DNA of 64,000 nt from Hyphomicrobiales bacterium (GCA_019075865.1 JAGXAN010000009.1:62001-126000); one strand, 5' to 3'. Positions 20,432 through 31,814 are shown, counted from the stretch's first letter. A program made the numbers and translations. Notes: a model not told the origin generated them from the letters alone.

Positions 20432-21664
20432 TTAAGCTGCACTTATGGCGGTGGATTGGATGACATTGCGCATGAAACCGGCCGGATTCCAGTTTGTGGT
20501 CGGTGGTTGCACTTCGCCTGCGTCATTCGTGCAGCGCACCTGCAGGACATGATCGCCCGCTTTGGCAAATTTCACATTCGATTCCCAGCGCCGAAACGAA
20601 TATTTACCCTCTGACTTGCCAAGTTGGGTTGGTTTCCAGGTCTTGCCACCGTCCACCGACAATTCCACCATCTTGACGCCGGAAGCGCCACCAAAAGCCA
20701 TGCCGCGCACCAGATGGTTGATCCCTGTCTTCAATTTGGCCCCGGCGGTCACATTCGTGATGAAGGAGCGCGGCACCATCTTGTTGATGGGCACGAATTT
20801 GACGCCCGCCTCGCCCGGCTTCATGTCGGCGCGCGGCGTATCGGGAATGGTATAAGCGGTTGCCATCCAGAAATTGGTGTCCGGCTTGTCGAGAACCTCG
20901 ATATCGGACAGCATTTTTACCCAGTAAGTCGCATACCATCCCGGCACCACGACCCGTAGCGGGAAACCGTTGAGATGCGGCAATTGCTGGCCGTTCATGG
21001 CAAACGCGATCATGACCTCGCCATCCATGGCGTGTTCGACCGAAAGTGACTTCAGGAACGGCGGTGAACCGGGCAGAGACGGCTTTTCCAACCCTTGCAG
21101 GCGAATTTGCACCGACCCCGGCTTGATCCCGGCTTTCTTCAACACATCCGACATGCGCACGCCGGTCCAGCGGGCATTGCCCATAGCGCCGTCACCCCAT
21201 TCGCCACCGGCGACGCGGGGCATGAACAAGCCGCGCGAATTGCCTGAACATTGGTTGACCGCCGCCACCTCGACATGCGGAAGCGCCATGATTTCGTCGA
21301 GTGTCAGGGACACTTCCTTCTCGACATTGCCATGGATTTTCAACCGGAAAGTCGTCACGTCGATTTTGACGGGGATGTCGGCGTAATGCCAGCGCACGAA
21401 GAAGCGGTCATTGGGGGTAAATACACCCTTGTCAAAAACATCAAACGGCGTTTCCAGCAACGGCGCCCGCCACCGTTGCACGATCATCTCGCCCTTTTGC
21501 GGAAATGCGCTTGAGAGTTCGCGTGTGCGCGGCGCAGATGGCAGTGGCAGTTTGGTGGTTTGCGCCGCCATGCTACGGGTAGCGCTCAAGGTAAGGGCGC
21601 AGGTGCCGCTGGCCAATAAGGTTCGACGGCTGACGTGGGTTCCCTGGCGTTGTAATATCGGCAT
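20432..21664 (-). CDS. molybdopterin sulfite dehydrogenase, SorA-like
   Basis: Sulfite-oxidase family enzyme, periplasmic. 410 residues from ATG 21664, preceded by GGGAGG. A twin-arginine signal (SRRTLLASG) is near the N-terminus. The molybdopterin domain has NQCSGNSRG, the cysteine being the Mo ligand, and PGWYATYWVKML; the Mo-co dimerisation domain follows (VSVDGGKTW-like LSVDGGKTWKPT). It probably oxidises sulfite to sulfate and passes electrons to the 114-aa cytochrome. A LysR regulator is upstream in the same direction. Confidence 0.88.
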   Translation of the reverse strand: MPILQRQGTHVSRRTLLASGTCALTLSATRSMAAQTTKLPLPSAPRTRELSSAFPQKGEMIVQRWRAPLLETPFDVFDKGVFTPNDRFFVRWHYADIPVKIDVTTFRLKIHGNVEKEVSLTLDEIMALPHVEVAAVNQCSGNSRGLFMPRVAGGEWGDGAMGNARWTGVRMSDVLKKAGIKPGSVQIRLQGLEKPSLPGSPPFLKSLSVEHAMDGEVMIAFAMNGQQLPHLNGFPLRVVVPGWYATYWVKMLSDIEVLDKPDTNFWMATAYTIPDTPRADMKPGEAGVKFVPINKMVPRSFITNVTAGAKLKTGINHLVRGMAFGGASGVKMVELSVDGGKTWKPTQLGKSEGKYSFRRWESNVKFAKAGDHVLQVRCTNDAGEVQPPTTNWNPAGFMRNVIQSTAISAA

Positions 21665-21769
21665 TTTCAACCTCCCGTTCCATTTATATTCGTTGCATCT
21701 AATGGAACATAAATGCGGCGGTTGAACCACCGGGAAGCAAACGCAGGTACTAATCATTTAGTCGTATAT

Positions 21770-22654
21770 TCAGGCGCGCGATTGCACCACCTTCAGAAAA
21801 TCCTGGGCAGCTGGATTCAGTCCGCGCTCCTTGTGCCACAGGGCTTGGTAGCGGCGCTCGGGCAATTTGATGGGCAGCGCTTGCAACAATCCGGTCTCCA
21901 GACTCCCTGCAACCACGGAAGCGGATATGGCGGCTATGCCAGCGCCGGCCTCGACCGCCGCGCGCACCGCTTCATTGCTGGGCAATTCGAACCCGATCTG
22001 GAGATTTTCCAGCGCCAGACCGAATCCCTGCAAGGCCGCCTCCAGCACCGAGCGCGTGCCGGAGCCTTTTTCGCGCATCACAAAAGTTTCTTCGATCAGT
22101 TCGGCCGGGTCCAGAGTCGGCTTTTGCGCCAGCCGATGGTTGGGAGCAACCACCAGCATCAGTTGATCGCGGGCGACGACCTTTTGACTCAGGCTCGGAT
22201 GGTGCGCCTCGCCTTCGATAAACCCGATGCTGGCAGCGCCGTTCAGCACGCATTGCACCACATCCGCGCTATTGCCAACGCCGAGGCTGATTTCAACTTC
22301 CGGGCGCATGGCGCGAAACGCGACAAGGTGCCTTGGCAACCAGTAGCTGGCAATGGTCTGGCTCGCCTGCACCAATAAGGTGCCGCGCCGCAGCCCTACC
22401 AGTTCGGCCAGCATCGCTTCGGTCTGATCCACCCGTGCCAGCAGTTCCCGCGCTTCCGGCAACAGCATCCGCCCGGCCTCGTTTAACTCGATGCCGCGTC
22501 CGACGCGATGAAACAGGCGTGTTTGGTAGCGTCGTTCCAGATTGGCCAGCGACGCACTCACCGCCGATTGTGCCATATTCAGTGCCCGCGCCGCCTGCGT
22601 GACATGCAGGCGCTCCGCCACCGCAACAAATATGCGTAATTGTTCCAGGATCAT
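21770..22654 (-). CDS. LysR-type transcriptional regulator
   Basis: 294 residues. The N-terminal winged helix-turn-helix is LRIFVAVAERLHVTQAARALNMAQSAVSASLANLE in two parts: LRIFVAVAERLHVTQAAR and ALNMAQSAVSASLANLE. The substrate-binding domain follows from about residue 90. It most resembles the CysL/CbbR-like subgroup by eye. It lies 105 bp upstream of the sulfite dehydrogenase gene in the same direction, so it may control it; the ligand is unknown. Confidence 0.88.
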   Translation of the reverse strand: MILEQLRIFVAVAERLHVTQAARALNMAQSAVSASLANLERRYQTRLFHRVGRGIELNEAGRMLLPEARELLARVDQTEAMLAELVGLRRGTLLVQASQTIASYWLPRHLVAFRAMRPEVEISLGVGNSADVVQCVLNGAASIGFIEGEAHHPSLSQKVVARDQLMLVVAPNHRLAQKPTLDPAELIEETFVMREKGSGTRSVLEAALQGFGLALENLQIGFELPSNEAVRAAVEAGAGIAAISASVVAGSLETGLLQALPIKLPERRYQALWHKERGLNPAAQDFLKVVQSRA

Positions 22655-22738
22655 ACGGCGAGTATGGCCAGGAATAATCCATAAATCAAACAGATTGTTT
22701 CGAGGCTATCCATCACTCGTAACGATGGAACGAAGCGG

Positions 22739-23713
22739 TCACAATTTGCGCAGCGCGACCTGCTCGATGCGGTGATTGGCACCCTTGGTCAGAACGAGAT
22801 TGGCACGCGCTTTCGTGGGCAGAATATTTTCGTGCAGATTGGCAAGATTGATGCGCTCCCAAATGCTGACGGCGACCTGTTCGGCCTCGGTATCGCTCAA
22901 ATCAGCATAGCGTTTGAAAAACGATCGCGGGTCGCGGAATGCGGTTTGCCGAAGCCGCATGAAGCGCTCCACATACCAGCGCCGCAATATCGCGTCATCG
23001 GCATGGAGATAAACCGAAAAATCGAAGAAGTCTGAGACAAACGGCAAATCTTCGCCGCCGCGCCGTGGCTTGTTGGGCAGCAATACGTTCAAGCCTTCAA
23101 CAATCAGAATATCCGGGCGGTCCACGATGATCTTCTCACCCTTGACCACGTCATAAACCAGATGCGAGTAAACCGGAGCCTCGACATTGTGCCGGCCAGC
23201 CTTGACATCGGACAAAAATCGCAAGAGCGCCGCGCCGTCATAGCTTTCCGGAAAGCCCTTTTTCTCCATCAGGCCGTCACGCTCCAGAATCGCATTGGGA
23301 TGCAGAAAGCCGTCGGTAGTGACAAGGTCAACCTTCGGTGTGTTGGGCCAGCGCGACAGCAGGGCCCGCAATACGCGCGCGGTCGTTGACTTGCCCACCG
23401 CCACCGAGCCAGCAACGCCGATGATATAGGGCATTTTGCCATCTTCAGCGCTCAAAAAGCGTTGTGTTGCCTTAAACAGGCCCTGCGTGGCGGCGACATA
23501 AAGCGCAAACAGTCGCGACAGCGGCAGGTAGATCGCGATGACCTCTTCAATGGAAATCGGATCATTGACCGATTGGAGTTTGACAAGGTCATCCAGTGTC
23601 AGGGTCAAAGGCGTGTCGGCGCGCAAACTCGCCCATTCCGACCGGGTAAAATGCCGGTAGGGAGATGGCAGCAATTCGTTGGATAATGTATCGCCGCCTA
23701 CATTTTCGTTCAT
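22739..23713 (-). CDS. coaA: pantothenate kinase, type I
   Basis: First and regulated step of coenzyme A synthesis. It has 324 residues from ATG 23713; TTG 23734 is possible but lacks a good ribosome binding site. The P-loop [12 protein letters not shown], the DGFLHPN motif and EGLNVL are typical of bacterial CoaA. It lies at the end of the histidine gene cluster, 27 bp after hisE, as in many Hyphomicrobiales. Confidence 0.95.
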   Translation of the reverse strand: MNENVGGDTLSNELLPSPYRHFTRSEWASLRADTPLTLTLDDLVKLQSVNDPISIEEVIAIYLPLSRLFALYVAATQGLFKATQRFLSAEDGKMPYIIGVAGSVAVGKSTTARVLRALLSRWPNTPKVDLVTTDGFLHPNAILERDGLMEKKGFPESYDGAALLRFLSDVKAGRHNVEAPVYSHLVYDVVKGEKIIVDRPDILIVEGLNVLLPNKPRRGGEDLPFVSDFFDFSVYLHADDAILRRWYVERFMRLRQTAFRDPRSFFKRYADLSDTEAEQVAVSIWERINLANLHENILPTKARANLVLTKGANHRIEQVALRKL

Positions 23714-23740
23714 CCACCGCACTCTTTCTTGCAAAGCCCG

Positions 23741-24061
23741 CTAGTTCTTCCGGCTGGCCTTTTCTTCAATGCCCGACTGCGCCGTGCGTCTTTGCAATTC
23801 AACCATAACATCCTGCAAAGCAATGCCATTTGCTTGCAGCACGACTAACAGATGATACAAAACGTCCGCTGATTCCAAAATTATCGCCTTTTTGTCACTG
23901 CCCACGGCAGCAATCACCAGTTCGATCGCCTCTTCACCAAATTTCTTGGCGCATTTTTCAACGCCCGCATCCAGCAGGTTGCGGGTGTAGGAAGCATTGC
24001 GCACGCTGGTGGCGCGATCATCAATCAGATCAGCCAGGGACTGCAACGAAAAATCGGTCAT
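23741..24061 (-). CDS. hisE: phosphoribosyl-ATP pyrophosphatase
   Basis: Second step of histidine synthesis, removes pyrophosphate from PR-ATP. It has 106 residues with the MazG-like helical bundle: [16 protein letters not shown] and [12 protein letters not shown] carry the metal-binding acidic residues. It is a separate protein; hisI is not in the window. It overlaps hisF by 4 bp. Confidence 0.95.
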   Translation of the reverse strand: MTDFSLQSLADLIDDRATSVRNASYTRNLLDAGVEKCAKKFGEEAIELVIAAVGSDKKAIILESADVLYHLLVVLQANGIALQDVMVELQRRTAQSGIEEKASRKN

Positions 24062-24843
24062 TGGGCAACCTCAATTGAATATCCATCCATCCGCATCGGA
24101 ATTTCTGCTTTCGCCATGACTTCCTTGGCTTGCTGAATCGAATATTCGCCAAAATGGAAAATCGATGCAGCGAGCACGGCGCTGGCGTGGCCCTGCGTCA
24201 CACCTTCAATCAGATGTTGCAAATTGCCAACCCCGCCCGAAGCAATCACCGGCACGCTCACCGCATCGGCAACCGCACGGGTCAATTCCACGTCAAAGCC
24301 GATCCGCGTGCCGTCACGATCCATCGAGGTCAGCAAAATCTCGCCTGCCCCAAGCGACACCACTTCGCGGGCATATTCAACCGCGTCGAGGCCGGTGGGA
24401 TTGCGCCCGCCATGTGTGAATATCTGCCATTGCCCCGGCCCGGTAGCCTTGGCATCAATAGCGACGACAATGCACTGGCTGCCAAATTTCTCGGCGGCCT
24501 GGCGCACCAATTGCCGATCCTTGACCGCAGCGGTCATGATCGAGGCTTTGTCGGCACCCGCCAGCAGCAATTGCCGGATATCCTCAATCGAGCGCACGCC
24601 GCCACCCACGGTTAGCGGCATGAAACAGGCAGCGGCGGTTCGCGCCACCACATCCAGCATGGTGCCGCGCGCTTCATGGCTGGCGGTGATATCCAAAAAG
24701 CACAATTCATCGGCACCGGCGCGGTCATAGGCCACCGCACATTCCACCGGGTCGCCCGCATCGCGCAGATCGACAAAATTGATACCCTTGACGACGCGCC
24801 CGTCCTTGACGTCCAGGCATGGAATTACCCGAGATTTAAGCAT
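24058..24843 (-). CDS. hisF: imidazole glycerol phosphate synthase, cyclase subunit
   Basis: Cyclises PRFAR with ammonia from HisH to IGP and AICAR. It has 261 residues, a TIM barrel. The family N-terminus [20 protein letters not shown], with catalytic aspartate 11, and the second catalytic aspartate near TSMDRDGT are intact. It overlaps hisA by 8 bp, giving tight coupling. Confidence 0.97.
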   Translation of the reverse strand: MLKSRVIPCLDVKDGRVVKGINFVDLRDAGDPVECAVAYDRAGADELCFLDITASHEARGTMLDVVARTAAACFMPLTVGGGVRSIEDIRQLLLAGADKASIMTAAVKDRQLVRQAAEKFGSQCIVVAIDAKATGPGQWQIFTHGGRNPTGLDAVEYAREVVSLGAGEILLTSMDRDGTRIGFDVELTRAVADAVSVPVIASGGVGNLQHLIEGVTQGHASAVLAASIFHFGEYSIQQAKEVMAKAEIPMRMDGYSIEVAQ

Positions 24844-25582
24844 GCGCCTGTCTCCGCGCCGCCGAAATCATCGCCAGCGCCTTATGTGCGTCCAACCGGC
24901 CATCGTAGAGCGCCCGCCCGGTGATCGCGCCGGCCAAACGGGCGCAATCTTTTTGCAGCAGCCGGCGCACGTCATCGAGATTGGCAAGCCCGCCTGAGGC
25001 GATGACGGGTATGGTCATCGCATCCGCCAGCGCCAGGGTTGCTTCAATGTTGAGGCCCTTGAGCACACCGTCGCGGGCAATGTCCGTATAAATGATCGCG
25101 GCGACGCCAGCATCCTCGAAGCGCTTGCCAAGCTCGCTGGCGGTAATCTGGGCGGTGCGTGCCCATCCTTCCACCGCAACCAGTCCGTCCCGCGCATCAA
25201 TCCCAACCGCGACCCGCCCCGGATAAAGCCGGGACGCCTCGCGCACCAGATCCGGATCGCGCACTGCCGCGGTTCCGATGATCACGCGTGCCACGCCTTT
25301 TGCAAGCCAGCCCTCGATGGCGCGCATGTCGCGAATGCCGCCGCCCAGTTGCACCGGCATCTTGACGCGTTTCAGGATGCGATCAACCGCCTGCCCATTC
25401 ATTGACTTACCGGCAAAAGCGCCATCAAGATCAACCACATGCAGATATTCAAAGCCCTGCGTTTCAAAATCGCTGGCCTGCGCAGACGGGTCGGTGTTGA
25501 ATACCGTGGCCTGGGCCATGTCGCCATGGATCAACCGCACGCATTCACCTTCTTTGAGATCGATCGCAGGAAAAAGTATCAC
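24836..25582 (-). CDS. hisA: ProFAR isomerase
   Basis: Isomerises ProFAR to PRFAR, a TIM-barrel enzyme and homologue of HisF. It has 248 residues. The start chosen is GTG 25582, which gives the canonical [12 protein letters not shown] and has AGGTGG 5 nt upstream; it overlaps the hisH stop as GTGA. A GTG at 25591 is the longer alternative. The catalytic aspartates near AIDLKEG and YTDIARDG are present. Confidence 0.96.
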   Translation of the reverse strand: MILFPAIDLKEGECVRLIHGDMAQATVFNTDPSAQASDFETQGFEYLHVVDLDGAFAGKSMNGQAVDRILKRVKMPVQLGGGIRDMRAIEGWLAKGVARVIIGTAAVRDPDLVREASRLYPGRVAVGIDARDGLVAVEGWARTAQITASELGKRFEDAGVAAIIYTDIARDGVLKGLNIEATLALADAMTIPVIASGGLANLDDVRRLLQKDCARLAGAITGRALYDGRLDAHKALAMISAARRQAHA

Positions 25583-26229
25583 GGTTTCCACCTCAGGAAA
25601 TTGGCAATGAGCGCCAGTCCGAGTGTCTGGCTTTTTTCGGGATGAAATTGGGTGCCGACAATGTTGTCGCGGCCGACCAAAGCGGTGACCTCGCCGCCAT
25701 ATTGGGTCTGGGCAATGACATCGTTCAAGTCGCTGGCCGCCAATTGGTAGGAATGCACGAAATAGGCATGCAAACCGTTTTCGCCGGTGTGGATGCCGGC
25801 CAAAAGCGGATGCGGGCGCAACACGTCCAGCGTGTTCCAGCCCATATGCGGAATTTTGAGCATGGCGTCTTCGGGCTCTATCGCCACGACATCGCCACCA
25901 ATCCAGTTCAGGCCGGGTGTAATGATATGTTCAAGGCCCCGGCTGGCCATCAATTGCATGCCAACGCAAATGCCCAGAAATGGCACGCCTTTTTGCATGA
26001 CACATTCCTGCAACGTATCGACCATGCCCGGCACGGCCCGCAACCCGCGCGCGCAATCAGCAAAGGCGCCGACGCCGGGCAGCACGATCCGGCTCGCCTG
26101 ACGCACCTTTTCAGGGTCGGCGGTCACCAAAATCGGCGTGTTGCGGCCGCTTTCCAGCGCAGCCCGCTCAAACGCCTTCTGGGCGGAGTGCAGATTGCCC
26201 GAGCCATAATCGACAATGACGACGCTCAA
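25579..26229 (-). CDS. hisH: imidazole glycerol phosphate synthase, glutaminase subunit
   Basis: Class I glutamine amidotransferase that feeds ammonia to HisF. It has 216 residues. The nucleophile motif GICVGMQLM and the C-terminal HPEKSQ with the catalytic His-Glu are present; the opening is [13 protein letters not shown]. It overlaps the DUF2628 gene and hisA by 4 bp on either side. Confidence 0.96.
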   Translation of the reverse strand: MSVVIVDYGSGNLHSAQKAFERAALESGRNTPILVTADPEKVRQASRIVLPGVGAFADCARGLRAVPGMVDTLQECVMQKGVPFLGICVGMQLMASRGLEHIITPGLNWIGGDVVAIEPEDAMLKIPHMGWNTLDVLRPHPLLAGIHTGENGLHAYFVHSYQLAASDLNDVIAQTQYGGEVTALVGRDNIVGTQFHPEKSQTLGLALIANFLRWKP

Positions 26230-26624
26230 CGCGGATTCTCCATGGATATTGGGCTGCTGGCCTGCGAAAAATAGCGGCGCTCGACCTCATCTTGATGCTT
26301 TCCTGCCACTACCCCGGCAAATTCAAATCCGCGGCGCAACAAACGGCCCTGCAACAGGCTGCTGGCTTCAATGCCCACATAAACCTGCAGCAGCGCGGCT
26401 GCCAAAAGGCTGTAGCCGATGGGAAGCGCGAAATGACGAGCGGCGACGGCCAGCAATGTCGTGGCCAGCATATATATCGCCAATTCGAGCCAAAGCCGCC
26501 GGAAAATCAGCCACAAGGGCGTGAACAGGGCAGCCGACCAGTAAAAACCGTCGCGCACGAACAGGGTATTGTCGGCAGCATCCGGCTGGTTGCCGGGTGG
26601 CACATGCACCGTGAAAATGGACAT
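26226..26624 (-). CDS. DUF2628 membrane protein
   Basis: 132 residues with about three membrane segments between residues 30 and 95. The start [11 protein letters not shown] and the [19 protein letters not shown] core are typical of DUF2628 proteins, which sit between hisB and hisH in many Hyphomicrobiales. Function unknown. It overlaps hisH by 4 bp and follows hisB by 23 bp. Confidence 0.85.
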   Translation of the reverse strand: MSIFTVHVPPGNQPDAADNTLFVRDGFYWSAALFTPLWLIFRRLWLELAIYMLATTLLAVAARHFALPIGYSLLAAALLQVYVGIEASSLLQGRLLRRGFEFAGVVAGKHQDEVERRYFSQASSPISMENPR

Positions 26625-26647
26625 TTTGCCCGCTCCAAATGGCTGAA

Positions 26648-27235
26648 CTACAAACTGCCCTTGGTCGAAGGGATTCGACCCGCCTGCGCCGGATCAATGG
26701 CAATGGCCTTGCGCAGGGCGCGCGCCAGTCCTTTGAAGCAGCTTTCGGCAATATGGTGATTATTCACGCCATACAGGGTTTCAACATGCAGCGTCAGCAG
26801 GGCATGGCTGGCAAAACCCTGAAAAAACTCACGCACCAGTTCGGTGTCAAATTCACCGATTTTGGGCTGCGAAAATGTTGAGCGGAACACCAGAAATGGC
26901 CGGCCGGAAAAGTCCAGCGCCACCCGCGTCAGAGTTTCGTCCATGGGCAGCAGCACATCGGCATAGCGGGTAATGCCCGCCATGTCGCCCAAAGCCTTGC
27001 GAAACGCCTCCCCCAGCGCAATGCCGGTGTCTTCGGTCGTGTGATGCATGTCGATGTGCAAATCGCCCTTGGCACGAACGCGCAAATCCACCATGCCGTG
27101 ACGCGCGATCTGCTCCAGCATATGGTCCAGAAACCCTATACCCGTCGAAATATCGGCCTGTCCGGAACCGTCCAGATTGAGATCTATCTCAATCTCGGTT
27201 TCTTTGGTTTTGCGGGAGATTTTTGCCTGGCGCAT
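26648..27235 (-). CDS. hisB: imidazole glycerol phosphate dehydratase
   Basis: Dehydrates IGP to imidazole acetol phosphate in histidine synthesis. It has 195 residues, the single-function form without the phosphatase domain. The manganese-binding repeats [28 protein letters not shown] and [17 protein letters not shown] are intact. First gene of the minus-strand his-coaA operon, divergent from hslV. Confidence 0.97.
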   Translation of the reverse strand: MRQAKISRKTKETEIEIDLNLDGSGQADISTGIGFLDHMLEQIARHGMVDLRVRAKGDLHIDMHHTTEDTGIALGEAFRKALGDMAGITRYADVLLPMDETLTRVALDFSGRPFLVFRSTFSQPKIGEFDTELVREFFQGFASHALLTLHVETLYGVNNHHIAESCFKGLARALRKAIAIDPAQAGRIPSTKGSL

Positions 27236-27395
27236 CTAATAACTCTTCGAATATCTAAACTTCCTGCTCTCTCTAGCAACTTGCCGCGTCAATTGCCACC
27301 CTTTCTCTTGCAACCCTTGTAACTTGGCCGCGCCAGCCATAAATGGCATGAACATTTGCTTTCCGATTTCCGCTTGAGAAATGAATTGAGTGATT
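27236..27395. other. divergent hisB / hslV promoter region
   Basis: 160 bp between divergent genes. It should hold both promoters. A candidate heat-shock promoter is noted separately. Confidence 0.45.
27316..27344 (+). promoter_or_regulatory. possible heat-shock (RpoH) promoter of hslVU
   Basis: CTTGTAA at 27316 and CCATAAAT at 27337, 14 bp apart, look like the -35 and -10 elements of RpoH promoters, about 50 bp before the hslV start. The match is imperfect and was judged by eye. Confidence 0.33.
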
Positions 27396-27965
27396 ATGCA
27401 ATCAGGCAACAGCGACCATCTTTGGCACGCCACGACGATTTTGATGGTGCGCAAGGGCAATGAAACGGTAATCGGCGGCGACGGCCAGGTCAGTCTGGGG
27501 GCCACAATCATCAAGGGCAACGCCAAAAAAGTCCGTCGTCTCGGCAAAGGTGACGTGATCGCCGGATTTGCCGGGGCGACCGCCGACGCCTTCACGCTTT
27601 TCGAGCGGCTGGAATTAAAGCTGGAGCAATATCCCGGACAGTTGACGCGGGCATGCGTCGAATTGGCGAAAGACTGGCGTACCGACCGCTATTTGCGCCG
27701 CCTGGAAGCGATGATGCTGGTGGCCGACAAATCCACCGGCCTTGTTCTGACCGGCACCGGCGATGTGCTGGAGCCCGAAGGCACCGCAGATGGTGCGGTG
27801 ATGGGCATTGGTTCGGGCGGTAATTACGCGCTGGCCGCTGCCCGCGCGTTGATGGATTCGCCCCATGATGCGCAAGCTATCGTGCGCCGTTCCATGGCAA
27901 TCGCGGCGGATATCTGCGTTTACACCAATCGCTCCGTGGTGATTGAATCCATTCAAAATTCTTGA
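27396..27965 (+). CDS. hslV: ATP-dependent protease subunit HslV
   Basis: Proteasome-like peptidase of the HslVU (ClpQY) heat-shock protease. It has 189 residues from ATG 27396; GTG 27390 is an in-frame alternative. The propeptide ends before the catalytic threonine in [25 protein letters not shown] is the second signature. It is 9 bp before hslU. Confidence 0.96.
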   Translation: MQSGNSDHLWHATTILMVRKGNETVIGGDGQVSLGATIIKGNAKKVRRLGKGDVIAGFAGATADAFTLFERLELKLEQYPGQLTRACVELAKDWRTDRYLRRLEAMMLVADKSTGLVLTGTGDVLEPEGTADGAVMGIGSGGNYALAAARALMDSPHDAQAIVRRSMAIAADICVYTNRSVVIESIQNS

Positions 27966-27974
27966 AAGCATGCA

Positions 27975-29282
27975 ATGACTGACCTCTCCCCCCGTGAGAT
28001 TGTATCCGAACTCGACCGCTTCATTGTGGGCCAGGGTGCCGCCAAGCGCGCGGTGGCCATTGCCTTGCGCAATCGCTGGCGTCGCCTGCGGCTGGAGGGA
28101 ACGATGCGTGAGGAAGTTCTCCCCAAGAACATTCTGATGATTGGCCCAACTGGTTGCGGCAAGACGGAAATATCCCGCCGCCTCGCCAAACTGGCCAATG
28201 CGCCGTTTTTGAAGATCGAGGCGACCAAATTCACCGAAGTTGGCTATGTCGGTCGCGACGTGGAACAGATCATCCGCGATTTATTGGAAATCGGCATTGC
28301 ACAGGTCAAGGAAGCCAAGCGCAAGAGCGTTGAGGCCAAGGCCCAACTTGCGGCGACCGAGCGGGTTCTTGATGCTCTGGTTGGGCCGGGCTCGGGTCCC
28401 GCGACCCGCGATTCGTTTCGCCGCAAGCTCAATGCCGGTGAACTCAACGACAAGGAAATTGAAATCGAGCTGAATGTCGCGCCCTCGCCCATTCCCATGA
28501 TTGAAATGCCGAATATGCCGGGTGCCTCGTTTGGCACCATGTCGATTGGCGATTGGTTTGGCCGCATGGGGACCAAGACCAAATCCCGCCGCATGACAGT
28601 TGCCGATGCGCACAAACCGTTGCTGGCCGAGGAAAGCGAGAAATTGCTCGATCAGGAAGAAGTGATCGCGCAGGCGATTCGCGAAGTCGAGAGCAATGGC
28701 ATCGTTTTCCTCGACGAAATTGACAAGATTTGCACGCGCGAAGGCCGAGGCAGCGGCGGTGATGTCTCGCGGGAAGGTGTGCAGCGCGATTTGCTGCCGC
28801 TGATCGAGGGCACGACGGTTGCCACCAAACATGGCGCGGTCAAAACCGATCACATTTTGTTCATCGCGTCCGGCGCGTTCCATGTTGCCAAGCCCTCGGA
28901 TCTTCTGCCCGAATTGCAGGGCCGTCTGCCAATCCGCGTCGAGCTTTCATCGCTGGGCGAGGATGATTTCCGGCGCATACTCACGGACACCGAAGCCAGC
29001 CTCATCAAGCAATATGTTGCTTTGCTGAAAACCGAGGGCGTCGATCTGGATTTTACCCCCGACGCGATTGCCGCGCTGGCGCGCATTGCGGTTCAGGTCA
29101 ATTCCAGCGTTGAAAATATCGGGGCCCGCCGCTTGCAGACGGTGATGGAGCGTGTGCTCGATGAAGTCAGCTTCAGCGCGCCGGATCGTAGCGGGCAGTC
29201 CGTGCGCATCGATGGTGATTTCGTTGAGAAAAACATCGGTGATCTGGCGCGAAATGCCGATTTGAGCCGTTTCATACTCTAG
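27975..29282 (+). CDS. hslU: ATP-dependent protease ATPase subunit HslU
   Basis: AAA+ unfoldase that feeds proteins to HslV. It has 435 residues. Walker [10 protein letters not shown], the pore motif GYVGRD, Walker [10 protein letters not shown] and the sensor regions are present; the I domain lies between about residues 110 and 240. Transcription ends at the hairpin at 29304. Confidence 0.97.
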   Translation: MTDLSPREIVSELDRFIVGQGAAKRAVAIALRNRWRRLRLEGTMREEVLPKNILMIGPTGCGKTEISRRLAKLANAPFLKIEATKFTEVGYVGRDVEQIIRDLLEIGIAQVKEAKRKSVEAKAQLAATERVLDALVGPGSGPATRDSFRRKLNAGELNDKEIEIELNVAPSPIPMIEMPNMPGASFGTMSIGDWFGRMGTKTKSRRMTVADAHKPLLAEESEKLLDQEEVIAQAIREVESNGIVFLDEIDKICTREGRGSGGDVSREGVQRDLLPLIEGTTVATKHGAVKTDHILFIASGAFHVAKPSDLLPELQGRLPIRVELSSLGEDDFRRILTDTEASLIKQYVALLKTEGVDLDFTPDAIAALARIAVQVNSSVENIGARRLQTVMERVLDEVSFSAPDRSGQSVRIDGDFVEKNIGDLARNADLSRFIL

Positions 29283-29303
29283 CCCCACCCCGTAATCATG
29301 TCA

Positions 29304-29350
29304 GGCAGGGTGCCGCCATCATAAATTGCGGGGCCCTGCCGTTGCTTTTT
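29304..29350 (+). terminator. intrinsic terminator after hslVU
   Basis: GGCAGGG (29304) pairs with CCCTGCC (29334-29340); inner CCGC/GCGG pairs extend the stem. GTTGCTTTTT follows with five T at 29346-29350. Confidence 0.65.
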
Positions 29351-29427
29351 CGCGGCGCTTGCTTTAGCCCCTCGCAATCATCTTCCGCCTCGATCGTGCG
29401 GCCGAATTTACCGCGGAGCCTTGCCCC

Positions 29428-30462
29428 ATGCCCCCTTTTGCCCCTCTGGTCTTTTCTGGCGTGCAGCCAACCGGAAATCTGCATCTTGGCAATTATCTGG
29501 GGGCGATCAAACGCTTCGTCCAATTACAGGCGACCCACAATTGCATTTATTGCGTCGTTGACCTGCACGCGATCACGGTGCCGCAAAAGCCGGCCGAGCT
29601 CACCGCCCATATCCGCGAGGTCACAGCGGCTTTCATCGCCTGCGGCATTGATCCCAAAGCACATATTATTTTCAACCAGAGCCAGGTTTCGGCCCATGCG
29701 GAACTGGCTTTCATCCTCAATTGCACCGCCAGGTTGGGTTGGCTCAACCGGATGACCCAGTTCAAGGACAAGGCTGGCAAAGATCGCGAGAACGCCTCGG
29801 TCGGGCTCTACACCTATCCGGTGCTGATGGCGGCTGACATTTTGGTCTATCGCGCCACCCATGTTCCGGTGGGCGAGGACCAGAAGCAGCACCTCGAGCT
29901 TTCCCGCGACATCGCGCAAAAATTCAATCTCGATTTTGCGCCAACCATTGCCGAGAAGGGCTTTGGCGAGGCCTTCTTCCCCCTGCCGGAGCCGCTGATC
30001 CAGGGCCCTGCCACCCGCGTCATGAGCCTGCGGGAAGGCACCAAGAAAATGTCAAAGTCAGATGCCTCCGACAATTCCCGAATCAATCTCTCCGATAATG
30101 CCGACGTGATCGCGCAAAAATTCCGCCGCGCGCGAACCGATGCCGATGTACTGCCAACCGAGGTTGCGGGACTGGCCGGCCGACCGGAGGCGGACAATCT
30201 CGTCGGCATCTATGCGGCCTTGCAGGACACCGACAAGGCCAATGTCCTGCGCCAGTTTGGCAATGCCAATTTTGCAACCTTCAAGGCGGCGCTGGTCGAT
30301 TTGTCCGTAGCCAGGCTTGGGCCGATTGGTCACGAAATGCAGAAATTGCAGGCCGATCCTGGCTACATTGACTCGGTTCTGAAAGATGGCGCTGGCCGCG
30401 CCCGCGCCATAGCCAATGCCAATCTCGATGCCGTGAAGGACATTGTCGGTCTGCTTCGTTGA
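29428..30462 (+). CDS. trpS: tryptophanyl-tRNA synthetase
   Basis: Class I synthetase charging tRNA-Trp. It has 344 residues. The HIGH-type motif is [10 protein letters not shown] and the KMSKS loop [10 protein letters not shown] is intact. GGAG lies 10 nt before the ATG. It has its own promoter region downstream of the hslVU terminator. Confidence 0.97.
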   Translation: MPPFAPLVFSGVQPTGNLHLGNYLGAIKRFVQLQATHNCIYCVVDLHAITVPQKPAELTAHIREVTAAFIACGIDPKAHIIFNQSQVSAHAELAFILNCTARLGWLNRMTQFKDKAGKDRENASVGLYTYPVLMAADILVYRATHVPVGEDQKQHLELSRDIAQKFNLDFAPTIAEKGFGEAFFPLPEPLIQGPATRVMSLREGTKKMSKSDASDNSRINLSDNADVIAQKFRRARTDADVLPTEVAGLAGRPEADNLVGIYAALQDTDKANVLRQFGNANFATFKAALVDLSVARLGPIGHEMQKLQADPGYIDSVLKDGAGRARAIANANLDAVKDIVGLLR

Positions 30463-30585
30463 GTTTCTGCAAAGTGCGACTTGCGGGCGGCAATGTTCTC
30501 GCCGCTTGCCATATCCAGTGCTGGGCCTTATCTTTCATGGGTGTTCACCCTGCTCCGGCCTTGAACCGGACGTTAGGAGATTAAA

Positions 30586-31143
30586 ATGTTTATCCAGACT
30601 GAAGCTACCCCCAACCCCGCCACGCTCAAGTTTTTGCCCGGCCGCCCGGTAATGGGGGAGGGCACGCTTGATATGCGGGACGCCAAGGCCGCACAGGATT
30701 CGCCCCTCGCCAGCGCGCTTTTTGCCATAGATGGCGTAAGCGCCGTGTTTTTTGGCGGTGATTTCATTGCCGTGACCAAATCTTCTGGCGAATGGCAGCA
30801 CCTCAAGCCGGCTATTCTGGGCGCGGTGATGGAACATTTCATGTCCGGCGCGCCGCTGGTTGCCGGATCCGACAATGCCAGCCCGGAAGCCGAAGAATTT
30901 TTTGCCAAGGAAGACGCCGAAACCGTCGCCACGATCAAGGAATTGCTCGAAACGCGCATTCGTCCTGCCGTGGCGGGCGATGGCGGTGACATCACTTTTC
31001 GGGGCTACAAGGATGGCACCGTCTATCTGGCCATGAAAGGCGCTTGCTCGGGTTGCCCTTCATCCACCGCCACCCTCAAGCACGGTATCCAGAATCTGTT
31101 CCGGCATTTCCTGCCGCAAGTGCAAACGGTCGAGCAGATCTAG
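30586..31143 (+). CDS. NifU-family iron-sulfur carrier, Nfu type
   Basis: 185 residues. The N-terminal Nfu domain ([18 protein letters not shown]) is typical of the alphaproteobacterial and mitochondrial NFU1-like proteins. The C-terminal NifU-like domain carries CSGCPSS, the Fe-S cysteines. It delivers 4Fe-4S clusters to target proteins. The TAGGAGATTAAA ribosome binding site is strong. It is followed by a nitroreductase. Confidence 0.93.
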   Translation: MFIQTEATPNPATLKFLPGRPVMGEGTLDMRDAKAAQDSPLASALFAIDGVSAVFFGGDFIAVTKSSGEWQHLKPAILGAVMEHFMSGAPLVAGSDNASPEAEEFFAKEDAETVATIKELLETRIRPAVAGDGGDITFRGYKDGTVYLAMKGACSGCPSSTATLKHGIQNLFRHFLPQVQTVEQI

Positions 31144-31184
31144 TTTTTCGTTTTACCAATCCTTCAACCAAACATGAGGTTATC

Positions 31185-31772
31185 GTGTCCAAACTCCCTG
31201 TGCCTTCTTTGGAACAATTGTTTCTCAATGCCCGCACCCAGAATACCTGGCTGGCGCAAGACGTTCCCGATGCCATGCTGCACGAATTGGCGGACTTGCT
31301 CAAAATGGGCCCAACCAGCGCCAATTGCTCGCCAGCGCGCATTGTATTTGTGAAATCGAAGGCCGCCAAAGAGCGTCTGATCCCGCATCTTTCGGAGGGT
31401 AACCGCGCCAAGACCCAACAGGCTCCGGTGTGCGCCATTATTGGCTACGACACGGAATTTCACGAAAAGCTGCCCAAACTGTTCCCCCATGCCGATGCGC
31501 GTGCCTGGTTTGTTGGCAAGCCGGCCTTCATCGAGGCAACGGCATTCCGTAATTCCAGCCTTCAGGGCGCTTATCTCATTCTCGCCGCCCGCGCATTGGG
31601 GCTGGATACCGGGCCAATGTCGGGCTTTGACCCGGCGGGCGTGGAAAAAGAATTTTTCCCCGATGGCAAGATCAAGGTGAATTTCATGTGCAACCTTGGC
31701 TATGGCGACCCGAAGGGCGTCTTCGCCCGCAGCCCGCGTTTTGCTTTTGATGAATTCTGCCAGATCGCCTGA
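31185..31772 (+). CDS. RutE-like malonic semialdehyde reductase / nitroreductase
   Basis: 195 residues from GTG 31185, preceded by ATGAGG; no earlier start is convincing. It is an FMN-dependent nitroreductase-fold enzyme; [17 protein letters not shown] and [19 protein letters not shown] are typical of the RutE/HadB group, which reduces malonic semialdehyde to 3-hydroxypropionate. No rut genes are nearby, so a different substrate is possible. Confidence 0.88.
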   Translation: MSKLPVPSLEQLFLNARTQNTWLAQDVPDAMLHELADLLKMGPTSANCSPARIVFVKSKAAKERLIPHLSEGNRAKTQQAPVCAIIGYDTEFHEKLPKLFPHADARAWFVGKPAFIEATAFRNSSLQGAYLILAARALGLDTGPMSGFDPAGVEKEFFPDGKIKVNFMCNLGYGDPKGVFARSPRFAFDEFCQIA

Positions 31773-31814
31773 AGGTTTCTTGTCAGTTTCGAATTTCGCG
31801 TCCATGTTGTGAAA

